A DNA stretch of 64,000 bases from Desulfopila sp. IMCC35008 (lineage in GTDB: Bacteria; Desulfobacterota; Desulfobulbia; Desulfobulbales; Desulfocapsaceae), in NCBI RefSeq assembly GCF_010646885.2, contig NZ_CP050700.1, positions 532,001 to 596,000 of the forward strand. Direction: 5' to 3'. A program made the position numbers and the translations under genes. This document shows positions 50,080 to 59,351 of the stretch, in pieces (the stretch's first letter is position 1; every line of letters starts with the position of its first letter). The notes below the pieces were generated by a model, which did no database searches, was not told where the DNA came from, and saw nothing but the letters and a program-made list of their open reading frames with translations.

Positions 50080-51141
50080 ATGCATACGTTTCTTGGTTTT
50101 ATTGTCGCCCTTGGGCCCTTAATTTTTGTTCATGAACTCGGCCATTTTATTTTCGCAAAACTCTTTGGAGTACGCGTCCTGAAGTTTTCACTTGGCTTCG
50201 GTCCGAAAGTTTTTGGTAAAAGATTCGGCGAGACAGAGTACGTGCTGTCTGCCATCCCGCTCGGTGGGTATGTGAAAATGTTTGGGGAAAATCCAGACGA
50301 GCAAGATGTTGATCCGGCTGAACGTGCTGTCTCCTTTGCCCATAAAAGTGTCGGGCAACGGTTTGGAATCGTCTTTGCCGGACCTCTTTTTAACTTTCTT
50401 TTTACCTTGCTGGTTTTCTTTTTCATGTTTCTGATTGCAGGGGTTCCTGAAATTAAGGACACGACACGGATAGGCCAGGTTATAGAAGGATCGCCTGCCG
50501 CCAGTGCCGGGTTGCAGGATAACGACGTTATTCTTGAAATTAATGGTGCTTTGACCGAGAAATGGCTGGATGTCCTTGAAGGGGTAAGGGACAGCAACGG
50601 TGAAGTGGTTGCCATGGTGGTACTGAGGGATAATGAGGAGATGTCTTTCTCTGTCACTCCTCAGCTCGAGGATGTGAAGAATATTTTCGGTGAGGTTGAG
50701 GGACAGAGATACAGGGTAGGTATTGCCCCGGCAGAAGGCTTCAATTATGTTTCAACAGGCCCCGTCGGGGCTATGAAAAATGCGGCTATGCAAACCTGGG
50801 CTTACGTGGATATGACGGTGATGGGATTAGTTAAACTAATCCAGGGGGTCATCCCGATGTCGGAGTTGGGGGGGCCGATTCTTATAGCCAAGATTGCCGG
50901 TCAGCAGATGGAGGCAGGCCTGATAAATCTCATGTACTTTATGGGCCTGCTCAGCGTGAATCTTGGGATCCTGAACCTGTTACCTATTCCGGTGCTTGAT
51001 GGCGGCCACCTTATGTTCCTGACTATTGAATCAATCCGCAGGAAGCCAATGGAAGAGAGGGCTCAGATCATTGCTCAGCAGATTGGCATAGCACTTTTGG
51101 GGACATTGATGATCCTGGTGTTCTATAACGATATTTTTTGA
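50080..51141 (+). CDS. rseP: RIP zinc metalloprotease RseP
   Basis: Intramembrane site-2 protease that cuts anti-sigma factors in envelope-stress signalling and clears signal peptides. 353 residues: HELGH (18-22) in the first membrane helix, a single PDZ domain around 120-200 (RIGQVIEGSPAASAGLQDND), and the second metal site LLPIPVLDGGHLMFL near 300. One PDZ instead of the two of E. coli. The Shine-Dalgarno is weak. It follows dxr by 71 bases. Confidence 0.95.
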   Translation: MHTFLGFIVALGPLIFVHELGHFIFAKLFGVRVLKFSLGFGPKVFGKRFGETEYVLSAIPLGGYVKMFGENPDEQDVDPAERAVSFAHKSVGQRFGIVFAGPLFNFLFTLLVFFFMFLIAGVPEIKDTTRIGQVIEGSPAASAGLQDNDVILEINGALTEKWLDVLEGVRDSNGEVVAMVVLRDNEEMSFSVTPQLEDVKNIFGEVEGQRYRVGIAPAEGFNYVSTGPVGAMKNAAMQTWAYVDMTVMGLVKLIQGVIPMSELGGPILIAKIAGQQMEAGLINLMYFMGLLSVNLGILNLLPIPVLDGGHLMFLTIESIRRKPMEERAQIIAQQIGIALLGTLMILVFYNDIF

Positions 51142-51161
51142 TTATCGGTTTGAAGGATCTG

Positions 51162-51884
51162 ATGAATGAGCAGCCCCGTTATATTTTAGCGATTGATACG
51201 GCAACACCCTGTTCGACCGTAGCCATAACCCGGGGTGGTATTGGTGACGGTGAGGTGACAGGCACGGTATCGCTCAGCTCGTCTGTCACCCACTCACGAA
51301 GGCTGCTCAGTGCCATCGACTGGCTATTGACGGAAGCGGGGGTTGAAAAAAATCAGGTAACAGGCTACGCCACAGGCCTTGGGCCCGGAAGCTTTACCGG
51401 TCTGCGCATCGGCATGGCAACGGCAAAAGGTCTGGCTGGCGCATCGGATGCTCCTCTCTATGGTGTCTCAACCCTCGATATGCTCGCTTCCTGCTGTACA
51501 AACTCGAATCGTCTTATCTGTAGCGTATTGGATGCCCGAAAAAAAGAACTGTATGCTGCTTTTTACAGAATGGATGTCGCGACAGGTTATCCTCGCCGCA
51601 TCTCGAATATTGAAGCCTTGCCTCCAGAGAGTCTTGTTGCGCGCATAACTGAACCTGTCCTGATGATTGGTGACGGCTTAAAGGCGTATGGAGAGATTCT
51701 TAAAGAACAGATCGGGGAGAAAATGAGTGTCGCCCCAGCCCATCTCTGGAGTCCGTCTGCCGCAACCCTTGGTCTTCTGGCCGGTGATCTGGCCCGGCGC
51801 AATGAAACCCTTGATATTTCTGCAGCTACACCATTTTATGTCCGGGCCTCGGATGCTGAACTCAACCTGAAAAAGAAATCGTGA
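51162..51884 (+). CDS. tsaB: tRNA threonylcarbamoyladenosine biosynthesis protein TsaB
   Basis: Non-catalytic partner of TsaD in making t6A37 of ANN-reading tRNAs. The ATG at 51162 fits GAAGGA (51152-51157) and the family start YILAIDTATPCSTVAI; 240 residues. The ASKHA fold motifs GPGSFTGLRIGMATAKGLA and CSVLDARKKELYAAFY are present. Overlaps ispG by 4 bases (GTGA). Confidence 0.95.
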   Translation: MNEQPRYILAIDTATPCSTVAITRGGIGDGEVTGTVSLSSSVTHSRRLLSAIDWLLTEAGVEKNQVTGYATGLGPGSFTGLRIGMATAKGLAGASDAPLYGVSTLDMLASCCTNSNRLICSVLDARKKELYAAFYRMDVATGYPRRISNIEALPPESLVARITEPVLMIGDGLKAYGEILKEQIGEKMSVAPAHLWSPSAATLGLLAGDLARRNETLDISAATPFYVRASDAELNLKKKS

Positions 51885-52963
51885 TTATTCGTCGACAGAC
51901 CAAACAGATTAATGTCGGTAGTGTACCTATCGGCGGGATGAGTCCTATTTCGGTGCAGTCCATGACGAATACCGATACCAAGGACACTGAGGCCACCATC
52001 AGCCAGATTCATCGTCTTGAAAAAGCGGGTTGCGAGATTATTCGTGTTGCCGTACTTGATCAGGAAGCGGCGCTGTGCCTGCAGACGATACGGGACAAAA
52101 TTAGTATTCCCCTTATTGCCGATATTCATTTCGACCACCGGCTGGCGATTGCATCCATGGAAAACGGGGCCCAGGCGATCCGGATTAATCCGGGGAATCT
52201 TGGGGGTGAGGGAAAGCTTTCCAGAGTGGTGGCTGCCGCTAAACAGCACAGGGTACCTATTCGTGTGGGGGTAAACAGCGGTTCCATTGAAAAGGACCTG
52301 CTCAAAGAGCATGGCTATCCGACGCCCGAGAAGCCGACCTCCCTTATCAAAAGTGCAATCCGCAATGTGCGGCTGCTGGAAAAGCACGGCTATGATGAGA
52401 TTAAGATTTCCATAAAATCCTCCGATGTGATGACTACAGTGAGTGGATATCAGCAATTATCTCAGGTTACGGATTATCCCTTGCATCTTGGTGTCACCGA
52501 AGCGGGTGGGTTGATTGCGGGAACTGTCAAGTCAAGCGTTGCACTTGGCATTCTTCTCAGTCAGGGGATCGGAGATACCTTCCGGGTATCCCTGACACGA
52601 GACCCGGTAGAAGAGATCCGGGTTGGTTTTGAGGTGCTGCGGGCGCTTAAGATCAGGGAGAGAGGACCGGAGTTGATATCCTGCCCTACCTGCGGCAGGA
52701 CCCGGATAGATCTGTTCTCACTTGCAGAAGAGGTGGAAAAGTATGTTCAGACCATGGAGACCCCTATAAAAGTAGCTGTTATGGGGTGTGTGGTGAATGG
52801 TCCCGGGGAAGCCCGCGAAGCGGATATCGGGGTAACCGGCGGCAATGGAGTCGGCATCATCTTCAAGAAAGGCGAGATTTATAAAAAGGTACCTGAGGAT
52901 GAACTGCTCGAGGTCTTCATGGAGGAATTGAAAAAGATGGAAGAGGAAGGGCGGAAAAGGTGA
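51881..52963 (+). CDS. ispG: 4-hydroxy-3-methylbut-2-enyl diphosphate synthase
   Basis: Penultimate MEP-pathway enzyme; a [4Fe-4S] protein that opens MEcPP to HMBPP. 360 residues from a GTG start overlapping tsaB. A TIM-barrel N-terminal part (PISVQSMTNTDTKDTEATI) and a C-terminal cluster domain. The cluster ligands are visible in SCPTCGRTRIDL and VMGCVVNGPGEA. It is the two-domain form without the large insert found in plants. proS begins 88 bases later. Confidence 0.97.
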   Translation: MIIRRQTKQINVGSVPIGGMSPISVQSMTNTDTKDTEATISQIHRLEKAGCEIIRVAVLDQEAALCLQTIRDKISIPLIADIHFDHRLAIASMENGAQAIRINPGNLGGEGKLSRVVAAAKQHRVPIRVGVNSGSIEKDLLKEHGYPTPEKPTSLIKSAIRNVRLLEKHGYDEIKISIKSSDVMTTVSGYQQLSQVTDYPLHLGVTEAGGLIAGTVKSSVALGILLSQGIGDTFRVSLTRDPVEEIRVGFEVLRALKIRERGPELISCPTCGRTRIDLFSLAEEVEKYVQTMETPIKVAVMGCVVNGPGEAREADIGVTGGNGVGIIFKKGEIYKKVPEDELLEVFMEELKKMEEEGRKR

Positions 52964-53051
52964 AAACCTGGTAAACTGACAGTTTTGCAAAACAGCAAAT
53001 CCGACCGGTTTCCGGATACAACTCAAACTTCAAAAGTAACTATTAAAACGT

Positions 53052-54758
53052 ATGCGCTATTCTCAAACATTACTGCCGACACTAAAGGAAACGCCTGCAG
53101 AGGCTGAGGTTATCAGCCATCGTCTTATGCTGCGTGCAGGTTTTATGCGAAAGCTCACCGCAGGGGTCTACAGTTATCTCCCTTATGGTTGGGCGGCAAT
53201 ACGCAGGGTTGAGGCTATTGTCCGTGAAGAGATGAACCGGGCCGGTGCCCTGGAGATGATGATGCCGATGGTCCAGCCAGCCGATATCTGGAAGGAGTCG
53301 GGCAGATATGAGAAATATGGACCGGAGTTACTGCGCTTTCACGATCGGCATGACCGGGAATCCTGTCTTGGGCCGACCCACGAGGAGGTTATTACCGATA
53401 TTATCCGGCGCGAGCTGCATTCCTATCGTGACCTGCCTATTAACCTGTATCAGATCCAGACCAAGTTTCGTGATGAGATTCGTCCCCGTTTCGGTTTAAT
53501 GCGCGGGCGTGAGTTTATCATGAAGGATGCTTATTCCTTCGATGTGGACGATGCCGGTGCCGAGGTCTCCTACAGAAAGATGTATGATGCCTATAAACGT
53601 ATTTTTACTCGCTGTGGTCTCGAGTTTCGAGCTGTACAGGCTGATTCCGGCGCTATCGGTGGAAGTTTCTCTCATGAGTTCATGGTCCTGGCCGATACGG
53701 GCGAGGACACTATCGTGGTCTGCAAGGATTGCGAATATGCCGCTAATATGGAAAAAGCGGTGGTAAAGGTGGTGGCTGCAGAGGAAGATGTGGCCCTTGC
53801 TGAATTGGAAAAAATCGAAACCCCGGGGAAAAGAAAGGTCCAGGCGGTCTGTGAATTTCTTGATATTTCCCCCGCAACCCTGGTGAAGACCCTCGTCTAT
53901 CTTGCAGATGGTGAACCGGTGGCGGTCCTTTTGCGTGGTGACAGGGAAGTGGAAGAGGTGAAACTGAAAAACCTGCTTGGTGTGGCCGAAGTTGAAATGG
54001 CGGAAGACAAAAAGGTTTTTGATGCAACCGGTGTTCCCACTGGCTATCTCGGGCCTGTCGATATTAAGATCCGGGTGGTAGCTGATCAGGAAGTTGCGCA
54101 TTTGCATAATTTTGTGGTGGGCGGCAATGAGAAGAACTATCACCTGAAAAACGTCAATATGGGTCGTGATTTTGAGGTAGAGGCCGTTGCTGATCTCCGG
54201 CAGATTACCACCGATGACCCGTGTCCAGAGTGTGGTGGTAAACTTGACCTTACCGAGGGGATCGAGGTAGGTCACGTGTTCAAACTCGGAACCTCGTATT
54301 CAGAGTCCATGCAGGCACTCTTTCAGGATAGTGACGGCCAGGAGAAGCCTTTCGTAATGGGTTGTTACGGTATCGGTGTAAGCCGTGTTGTGGCGGCGGC
54401 TATCGAACAGAATCATGATGAAAATGGTATTGTATTTCCGATTCCCCTGGCTCCATATCAAGTCATCATTCTCAACCTTGGTCTCAAGGATGAGGCAATC
54501 AGTACAGCCGCTGAAAAACTTTACGAAGAGCTGAGCGCTGCAGGAATCGATGTGCTGCTCGACGATCGTGATGAACGACCAGGGTCAAAATTTAAGGATG
54601 CTGACCTGCTTGGCATTCCCTACCGTGTCACAGTCGGGAAGTCGTTTACCAAAAACAAGGTGTTCGAGATTCGTAACCGAAGGGACGGCCGGACTGAAGA
54701 GCTGGGACCGGAACAGACTGTTACAACCCTGATTAAACAAATCCAGGCGGCACTTTAG
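53052..54758 (+). CDS. proS: Prolyl-tRNA synthetase, bacterial type
   Basis: Charges tRNA-Pro. 568 residues with class II motifs 1-3: motif 2 around [24 protein letters not shown] sequence, motif 3 [20 protein letters not shown]. Between them lies the INS editing domain (about 225-385, homologous to YbaK), which removes mis-charged Ala. A C-terminal anticodon-binding domain ([20 protein letters not shown]) ends it. No strong Shine-Dalgarno, but the start [20 protein letters not shown] is typical. Confidence 0.97.
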   Translation: MRYSQTLLPTLKETPAEAEVISHRLMLRAGFMRKLTAGVYSYLPYGWAAIRRVEAIVREEMNRAGALEMMMPMVQPADIWKESGRYEKYGPELLRFHDRHDRESCLGPTHEEVITDIIRRELHSYRDLPINLYQIQTKFRDEIRPRFGLMRGREFIMKDAYSFDVDDAGAEVSYRKMYDAYKRIFTRCGLEFRAVQADSGAIGGSFSHEFMVLADTGEDTIVVCKDCEYAANMEKAVVKVVAAEEDVALAELEKIETPGKRKVQAVCEFLDISPATLVKTLVYLADGEPVAVLLRGDREVEEVKLKNLLGVAEVEMAEDKKVFDATGVPTGYLGPVDIKIRVVADQEVAHLHNFVVGGNEKNYHLKNVNMGRDFEVEAVADLRQITTDDPCPECGGKLDLTEGIEVGHVFKLGTSYSESMQALFQDSDGQEKPFVMGCYGIGVSRVVAAAIEQNHDENGIVFPIPLAPYQVIILNLGLKDEAISTAAEKLYEELSAAGIDVLLDDRDERPGSKFKDADLLGIPYRVTVGKSFTKNKVFEIRNRRDGRTEELGPEQTVTTLIKQIQAAL

Positions 54759-54777
54759 CAATACGTCAGCAGTTACC

Positions 54778-56964
54778 ATGCCTTATTCAGCGATACCATC
54801 GCCGCACAATATAAAAGTACTTGCCAGGGATTACCTGCATGATGTCGATCTCTCACCGATCGATGATGCCTGGGAGTTGATCACGGAGGTGCATTCAGGA
54901 AAGATGCATTTCTCAGGTGAGTCATATCTGGTGCATGTGCTTGAGGTAGGATCGACCCTGGCATCCATGCATCTCGATCTGGACACCGTCTTGGCAGGGA
55001 TGCTGCACGGAGTGCTAAAAGAAGGGGTGACCATTGAGGATCTCCGTGCCAGGTTTGGCGAGAATGTGGCTGTAATTGTAGATGGTTCAACCAAGATTAA
55101 TAAGGTCCAGTATTCCAGCAAGCTTGTTAACCAGGCGGAAAACGTACGCAAGATGCTGTTGGCTATTGCCTCGGATATACGTGTCTTACTGGTGAAACTG
55201 GTGGATAGGCTGCAGGATATGTTCCTCCTTGAGCGGGTGGAGCGCGACAGGCAACTGGAGATCGCTCATGAGACCATGGACCTGTATGCGCCCCTTGCAA
55301 GTCGGCTCGGTATCGACTGGATCAAGAGGGAGCTTGAAGATTACTCCTTCAAATATCTTCACCCGGTCGAGTATGCTGATCTTGCTGCTAAGCTTGAAAG
55401 TTCGCTGGTCGAACGACAGGAATATGTGGATGAGGTTATCTCCATTCTTGAGGAAAAGCTTGGCGAGGCGGGTATCAAACCGATCCGGATAATCGGCAGG
55501 CCCAAACACCTTTATTCCATCTATAAGAAACTGATCGCCCAGAACATCCCGCTTGAGCGGGTGTACGACAAGGTTGCTTTTCGTATTATAGTAGATAGTG
55601 TTCGGGAATGTTACGAATCCCTCGGGATTATCCATGCTGATTGGGCACCGGTTCCCGGCAGGATCAAGGATTTTATCTCTGTTCCTAAAGCAAATAATTA
55701 CCAGTCAATGCACACCACGGTAGTTGGACCGAGAGATCATTTTATTGAAATCCAGATCCGGACCGAACAGATGGACCGCATCGCCCAGGAGGGAGTTGCA
55801 GCACATTGGGCTTACAAAGAGGGTCAAAAGGCCTCCGATAGAGATGCCCGGTTGTTCAAGGAACTGAAGAACCTGGTGAAGTCACTCCAGGAGGTTGAAG
55901 ATCCCCGCGAGTTTCTGGATAGTGTTAAGGGTGAATTATATGACCCTGATGTGTATGCACTCACACCCGCTGGGGATGTAAAGGAATTTCCACGCGGCAG
56001 TTGCCCTATCGATTTTGCCTACGCTATACATACGGAGGTTGGTGATCACTGTGTTGGTGCCAAGGTCAATGGACGTCTGGTACAGTTGAAGTACCAGCTT
56101 ACAAACGGCGACATTGTAGAGATTGTTACGTCCCCAACCCAGACTCCCCGGCGAGGCTGGCTTAATCTCGTCAAGACCAGCAAAGCAAAAGCCAGGATTC
56201 GTTCCTGGCTGAGACGTGAGGAAAAGGAAGAAGCTCTTCGTTTAGGCAGGGAGATTTGCGAGCGCGAGATCCGCCTGCATGATACATCACTTAAAAAGAT
56301 GATCAAAAGTGGTCATATCCGTTTGCTTTTAAAAGAGTTACGGTGCAACTCTCTTGAGGATATGCTGGTCAAGGTGGGTACCGGTGGAATTACCGTGCAG
56401 TCCCTTGTTCGTGCTCTGGAACCGCCAGAACTGGCTCGTGAGAAAGAGGCCAAGGCTGCCGGTGCCATGCAGCCTGATGAGGTGGCAGCTGCTTTTCTCA
56501 GCCAGCATTCTTCGGGTGGCGAGGGGGCAAAAGAGGGTATTTCCATCGATGGTATTGAGGGCATGCTGGTGAAGGTAAGCCAGTGTTGCAGCCCTGTGCC
56601 GGGGGACGCTATTGTCGGGTTTATCACCCACGGCAGGGGTGTTTCCGTTCATAAAACGGATTGTCCCAACCTCCAGTCGACTGATCCTAACCGTTGGATC
56701 GATGTCACCTGGTCCGGCCTGGACAGTAAACATTACAGGGTCGGTCTCTATATCAGAGCCGAAAACCGGCGGGGTATTTTTGCCGAAATCAGTTCCGCAA
56801 TCTCTGCTGATAACGCCAACCTGTCCGAAATATCAGCGCATACCACCCCGGAGGATATTGCAGATCTGCGCCTTGTGCTCGAGGTCGAAAATCTGGATCA
56901 CCTGCAGCGTATTATGCAGCATCTCCGTCAGATGGAGCATGTTATCTCAGTCCGAAGGACCTGA
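54778..56964 (+). CDS. RelA/SpoT-family (p)ppGpp synthetase with degenerate hydrolase domain
   Basis: 728 residues in the long RSH layout: HD domain (~30-190), synthetase (~230-345), TGS (~390-450), helical region, ACT (~655-728). In the HD domain H53 and H77 remain, but the expected HD pair is H77-G78, the ED pair is K81-E82, and the usual DRLHNM is DRLQDM (143-148). ppGpp hydrolysis is therefore probably lost. The synthetase has GRPKHLYSIYKK, D264 in VYDKVAFRIIV and the RIKD motif (295-298), the RXKD type of bifunctional Rel/SpoT enzymes rather than the EXDD of E. coli RelA. Likely a synthetase; the hydrolase would be elsewhere. It follows proS by 19 bases. Confidence 0.93.
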   Translation: MPYSAIPSPHNIKVLARDYLHDVDLSPIDDAWELITEVHSGKMHFSGESYLVHVLEVGSTLASMHLDLDTVLAGMLHGVLKEGVTIEDLRARFGENVAVIVDGSTKINKVQYSSKLVNQAENVRKMLLAIASDIRVLLVKLVDRLQDMFLLERVERDRQLEIAHETMDLYAPLASRLGIDWIKRELEDYSFKYLHPVEYADLAAKLESSLVERQEYVDEVISILEEKLGEAGIKPIRIIGRPKHLYSIYKKLIAQNIPLERVYDKVAFRIIVDSVRECYESLGIIHADWAPVPGRIKDFISVPKANNYQSMHTTVVGPRDHFIEIQIRTEQMDRIAQEGVAAHWAYKEGQKASDRDARLFKELKNLVKSLQEVEDPREFLDSVKGELYDPDVYALTPAGDVKEFPRGSCPIDFAYAIHTEVGDHCVGAKVNGRLVQLKYQLTNGDIVEIVTSPTQTPRRGWLNLVKTSKAKARIRSWLRREEKEEALRLGREICEREIRLHDTSLKKMIKSGHIRLLLKELRCNSLEDMLVKVGTGGITVQSLVRALEPPELAREKEAKAAGAMQPDEVAAAFLSQHSSGGEGAKEGISIDGIEGMLVKVSQCCSPVPGDAIVGFITHGRGVSVHKTDCPNLQSTDPNRWIDVTWSGLDSKHYRVGLYIRAENRRGIFAEISSAISADNANLSEISAHTTPEDIADLRLVLEVENLDHLQRIMQHLRQMEHVISVRRT

Positions 56965-56976
56965 TGGACTTGTGGT

Positions 56977-57432
56977 ATGGGGTTATGTGAAGTCTGCGGT
57001 AATGACATTCCCGCAGCAAGTTCAAGTTGCAGGTTTTGTGGCAGTCCGCAATCGGGTCATCAGGGTGTATCTTCCTCTCCCAAAAAAGACTTCCGCCGGA
57101 AAGTGGTCAATCTGGAAAGGGGTATGCCGGCGGCAGAAGACGCTATTCGTTTTCTGGAGGCGGCAATTTCCGAAGCCCGGGCCCAGAGGATATCCATACT
57201 CACCGTTATCCATGGTTATGGGTCAAGTGGCAAGGGTGGCAAGATTCGCAGGGAGTGCCACAGCATACTTGACTACAAGTGCAGCAAAGGAGAATTACAG
57301 GACTATTTGCCGGGTGAGGACTTTAGCAGGAGAAACGGTCCAACCAAATCGTTGTTAAGGAGGTATCCCCAACTGCTCTCTGACAGGAACCTGGACAGGG
57401 GAAACCGGGGGATAAGCTTGATTATCCTTTGA
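56977..57432 (+). CDS. Small Smr-domain protein with N-terminal zinc ribbon
   Basis: 151 residues, 12 bases after the RelA/SpoT gene. Two CXXC pairs (C4, C7, C18, C21) suggest a zinc ribbon. An Smr-type domain follows (about 44-130), with the glycine-rich HGYGSSGKGGKIR (79-91) that matches the conserved HGxGxGxLR signature. The usual LDLHG entry motif is degenerate (VVNLERGMPAAEDA). Smr domains are known as nucleic-acid nicking or binding modules, here unproven. The tail carries GRG-like basic segments. The final third (RRYPQLLSDRNLDRGN) is less conserved. Confidence 0.75.
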   Translation: MGLCEVCGNDIPAASSSCRFCGSPQSGHQGVSSSPKKDFRRKVVNLERGMPAAEDAIRFLEAAISEARAQRISILTVIHGYGSSGKGGKIRRECHSILDYKCSKGELQDYLPGEDFSRRNGPTKSLLRRYPQLLSDRNLDRGNRGISLIIL

Positions 57433-57630
57433 GGTATCGTTTTCATCATTACATTATTGTAATTTAAAGATATTCCATCATTGAACGGATGTTTTTTAGA
57501 GCCGGATGGGGTATAGATTGGGTTCTTGTTCAACGAGTACTGACTTGTTGTAGAATTGGATTAAAAAAATTTTCGAAGCAATTACATGCAAATATGTGTG
57601 CGCAACCTGCGCCGGAAAAGGAGTTGTTAC
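57433..57630 (+). other. Intergenic region before the FKBP gene
   Basis: 200 bases without a gene. A short stem ATTACA/TGTAAT (57448-57463) may be a weak terminator; a TAGAAT at 57551-57556 could be a -10 element, with no convincing -35. Confidence 0.35.
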
Positions 57631-58410
57631 ATGAAACGTACTATTGTGCTGTTTGCAGCATGTCTGTTGGTTTCCCCAATAATGGTCCAGGCTGAAGAGA
57701 AAGCGAAGCAGCCCCTCGATACATTTGAGAAAAAACTGAGTTATGCCATGGGGGCCGATGTCGGAAAATACTTTCGCGGACTGGGTAAGGATATCGATTT
57801 TGAGACCCTTATATACGGTATTACCGACGGATACGCAGAGGCGGAACTGGCGTTGAATCAGGAAGAGATTGTAATGGTTCAACAGGAATTCGGTGCACGA
57901 CTTCAGGCTCAGAAAGCCGCTGAGCTGGAGTCTATGAAAGAGAAGAACCTTGCATCAGGAAAAACCTTCCTTGAGGCAAACAAGAAGAAAGAAGGCGTTA
58001 TGGTAACCGAGTCCGGTCTTCAGTATGAGTTCATCACCAAAGGTGAAGGACCTATGCCCAAGATCGATGATCAGGTAAAGGTCGATTACGTTGGTACACT
58101 GGTAGACGGTACTGAGTTCGATAGCTCCATTAAAAGAGGTGAACCGGTCGTCTTTGGTGTGAATCAGGTTATTCCGGGCTGGAGTGAAGCGCTGAAGCTG
58201 TTGCCGGTAGGTTCCAAGGCACGCCTTGTTATTCCTTCCAACCTTGCATATGGAGAGCAGGGTGTTATGCCAAAAATCGAGCCTAATTCAGTACTTGTTT
58301 TTGAAGTGACCCTGCATGCTATAGAAGGTGGGGAAGAGGTAGTCGAGCCGGAAGAAGCGACGGCTGCTCCGGAAGAGGCAAAGCCTGCTGAGACCGATAA
58401 AAAAGAATAA
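57631..58410 (+). CDS. Periplasmic FKBP-type peptidyl-prolyl isomerase
   Basis: Secreted proline isomerase and folding helper of the FkpA/Mip type. The ATG at 57631 follows AAGGAG; 259 residues. The signal peptide is MKRTIVLFAACLLVSPIMVQA, cut before EEKAKQ. An N-terminal dimerisation helix domain comes next (KKLSYAMGADVGKYFRGLGK). The FKBP domain (about 130-235) has VDYVGTLVDGTEFDSSIKRG, VIPGWSEALKLLPVG and IPSNLAYGEQG. A Glu/Ala/Pro-rich tail ends it. Monocistronic, closed by a strong terminator. Confidence 0.94.
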   Translation: MKRTIVLFAACLLVSPIMVQAEEKAKQPLDTFEKKLSYAMGADVGKYFRGLGKDIDFETLIYGITDGYAEAELALNQEEIVMVQQEFGARLQAQKAAELESMKEKNLASGKTFLEANKKKEGVMVTESGLQYEFITKGEGPMPKIDDQVKVDYVGTLVDGTEFDSSIKRGEPVVFGVNQVIPGWSEALKLLPVGSKARLVIPSNLAYGEQGVMPKIEPNSVLVFEVTLHAIEGGEEVVEPEEATAAPEEAKPAETDKKE

Positions 58411-58434
58411 CGTTTTATTAAAATAGCAAGAAAA

Positions 58435-58470
58435 GGGCCGGTCGCTGCAAGTGACCGGCTCTTTTTTTTT
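58435..58470. terminator. Strong, probably bidirectional terminator
   Basis: GGGCCGGTCGC (58435-58445) pairs with GTGACCGGCTC (58451-58461), two G-U pairs, loop TGCAA, then nine T. On the other strand the same stem is followed by CCTTTTCTTGC, so it may also end the minus-strand DUF362 transcript coming from the right. Confidence 0.9.
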
Positions 58471-58518
58471 CAGGACACCATGTCTATAGGGCTGGTAAAG
58501 CGGGATCTGCAGGCTCGG

Positions 58519-59349
58519 TTACAGAGTGATAATTTCAAGTGGCTCGGCGCACCCGAGTATTCCGTTGGCTTTACTGATGTGGCCGATCTTTGTGTAATCT
58601 TTACCTAGCAGCCTGCAGCCGTAACTGTCTATGGCTACCGGGTCCCATGATACGGCGATCTTACCTATCGGCGGATCACATTGTGGCCCCCACAGGTGAG
58701 CCTGGGCCATGCCGATCGAGGCATCGAGCAGGCTGAAATCTGGAGTTCGGTATTGGTTGAGGTCGAAAACCGCATCCTGGATATTGGCGTGGAAGGATGA
58801 TTTGCCCCAGTGACCCCCCTGCTGGTAATGTGCGGGGGGTGGGCAACCCATCATGTTTTTCATGGTCAGGGTGACGCTGGAAAGTGAGTGGGCCTTCAGC
58901 ACCGGAACGGATAACAGGAAAACATCATCCAGTAGTTTGGGCAGGTACATCTGCGGCCATCTCGGGCAGTCGTTACGCTCCCGCATAATCCATTCTTCCT
59001 TATTGAGATCGATCAATTCTACATCGTTCCCCCTTGCCATTTCAATATAACCAAGCAGGTCGTAACAGTGGAATGTATCGTAGTCTGTAGATCCGGTTCC
59101 CTCACCGATAATAATCCGTTTATCTGGGAGTTTATTTTTTAAATACAGGATAACAGCTTCAACGATCTCAACCGGAGTGGTGATGGGAGGCTGCAATGCC
59201 TCGACAAGATTCGGCTTGATGAGGATAGTGGGCTGGTTGATATGGTGTTCCAGACCGGCATGACTGAACAGGTTAGCAACACCATCCAGGCGTGAATCGC
59301 ATTTTGTTGTCCAGACAGTTCCTCTACATGCACACTCCGTGAACTTCAC
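58519..59349 (-). CDS. DUF362-domain protein
   Basis: 276 residues from a GTG at 59349 behind AGAGAGGA, two bases after the lptG stop; a longer frame overlapping lptG is rejected. DUF362 signatures: ILIKPNLVEALQPP (about 43-56), GEGTGSTDYDT, VPVLKAHSLSSVTLTMKNMM and a C-terminal DPVAIDSYGCRLLG. There is no CXXCXXC ferredoxin motif, although many DUF362 proteins have one. No signal peptide or membrane helix. Function unknown; the conserved Lys/His/Asp residues suggest an enzyme. Co-transcribed with lptG and perhaps crcB. Confidence 0.8.
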   Translation of the reverse strand: MKFTECACRGTVWTTKCDSRLDGVANLFSHAGLEHHINQPTILIKPNLVEALQPPITTPVEIVEAVILYLKNKLPDKRIIIGEGTGSTDYDTFHCYDLLGYIEMARGNDVELIDLNKEEWIMRERNDCPRWPQMYLPKLLDDVFLLSVPVLKAHSLSSVTLTMKNMMGCPPPAHYQQGGHWGKSSFHANIQDAVFDLNQYRTPDFSLLDASIGMAQAHLWGPQCDPPIGKIAVSWDPVAIDSYGCRLLGKDYTKIGHISKANGILGCAEPLEIITL

Positions 59350-59351
59350 TT

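Noticed and set aside
56612..57358. 248-codon frame across the RelA/SpoT end and the Smr gene
   Set aside because: Alternate frame of two supported genes; low-complexity, no family.
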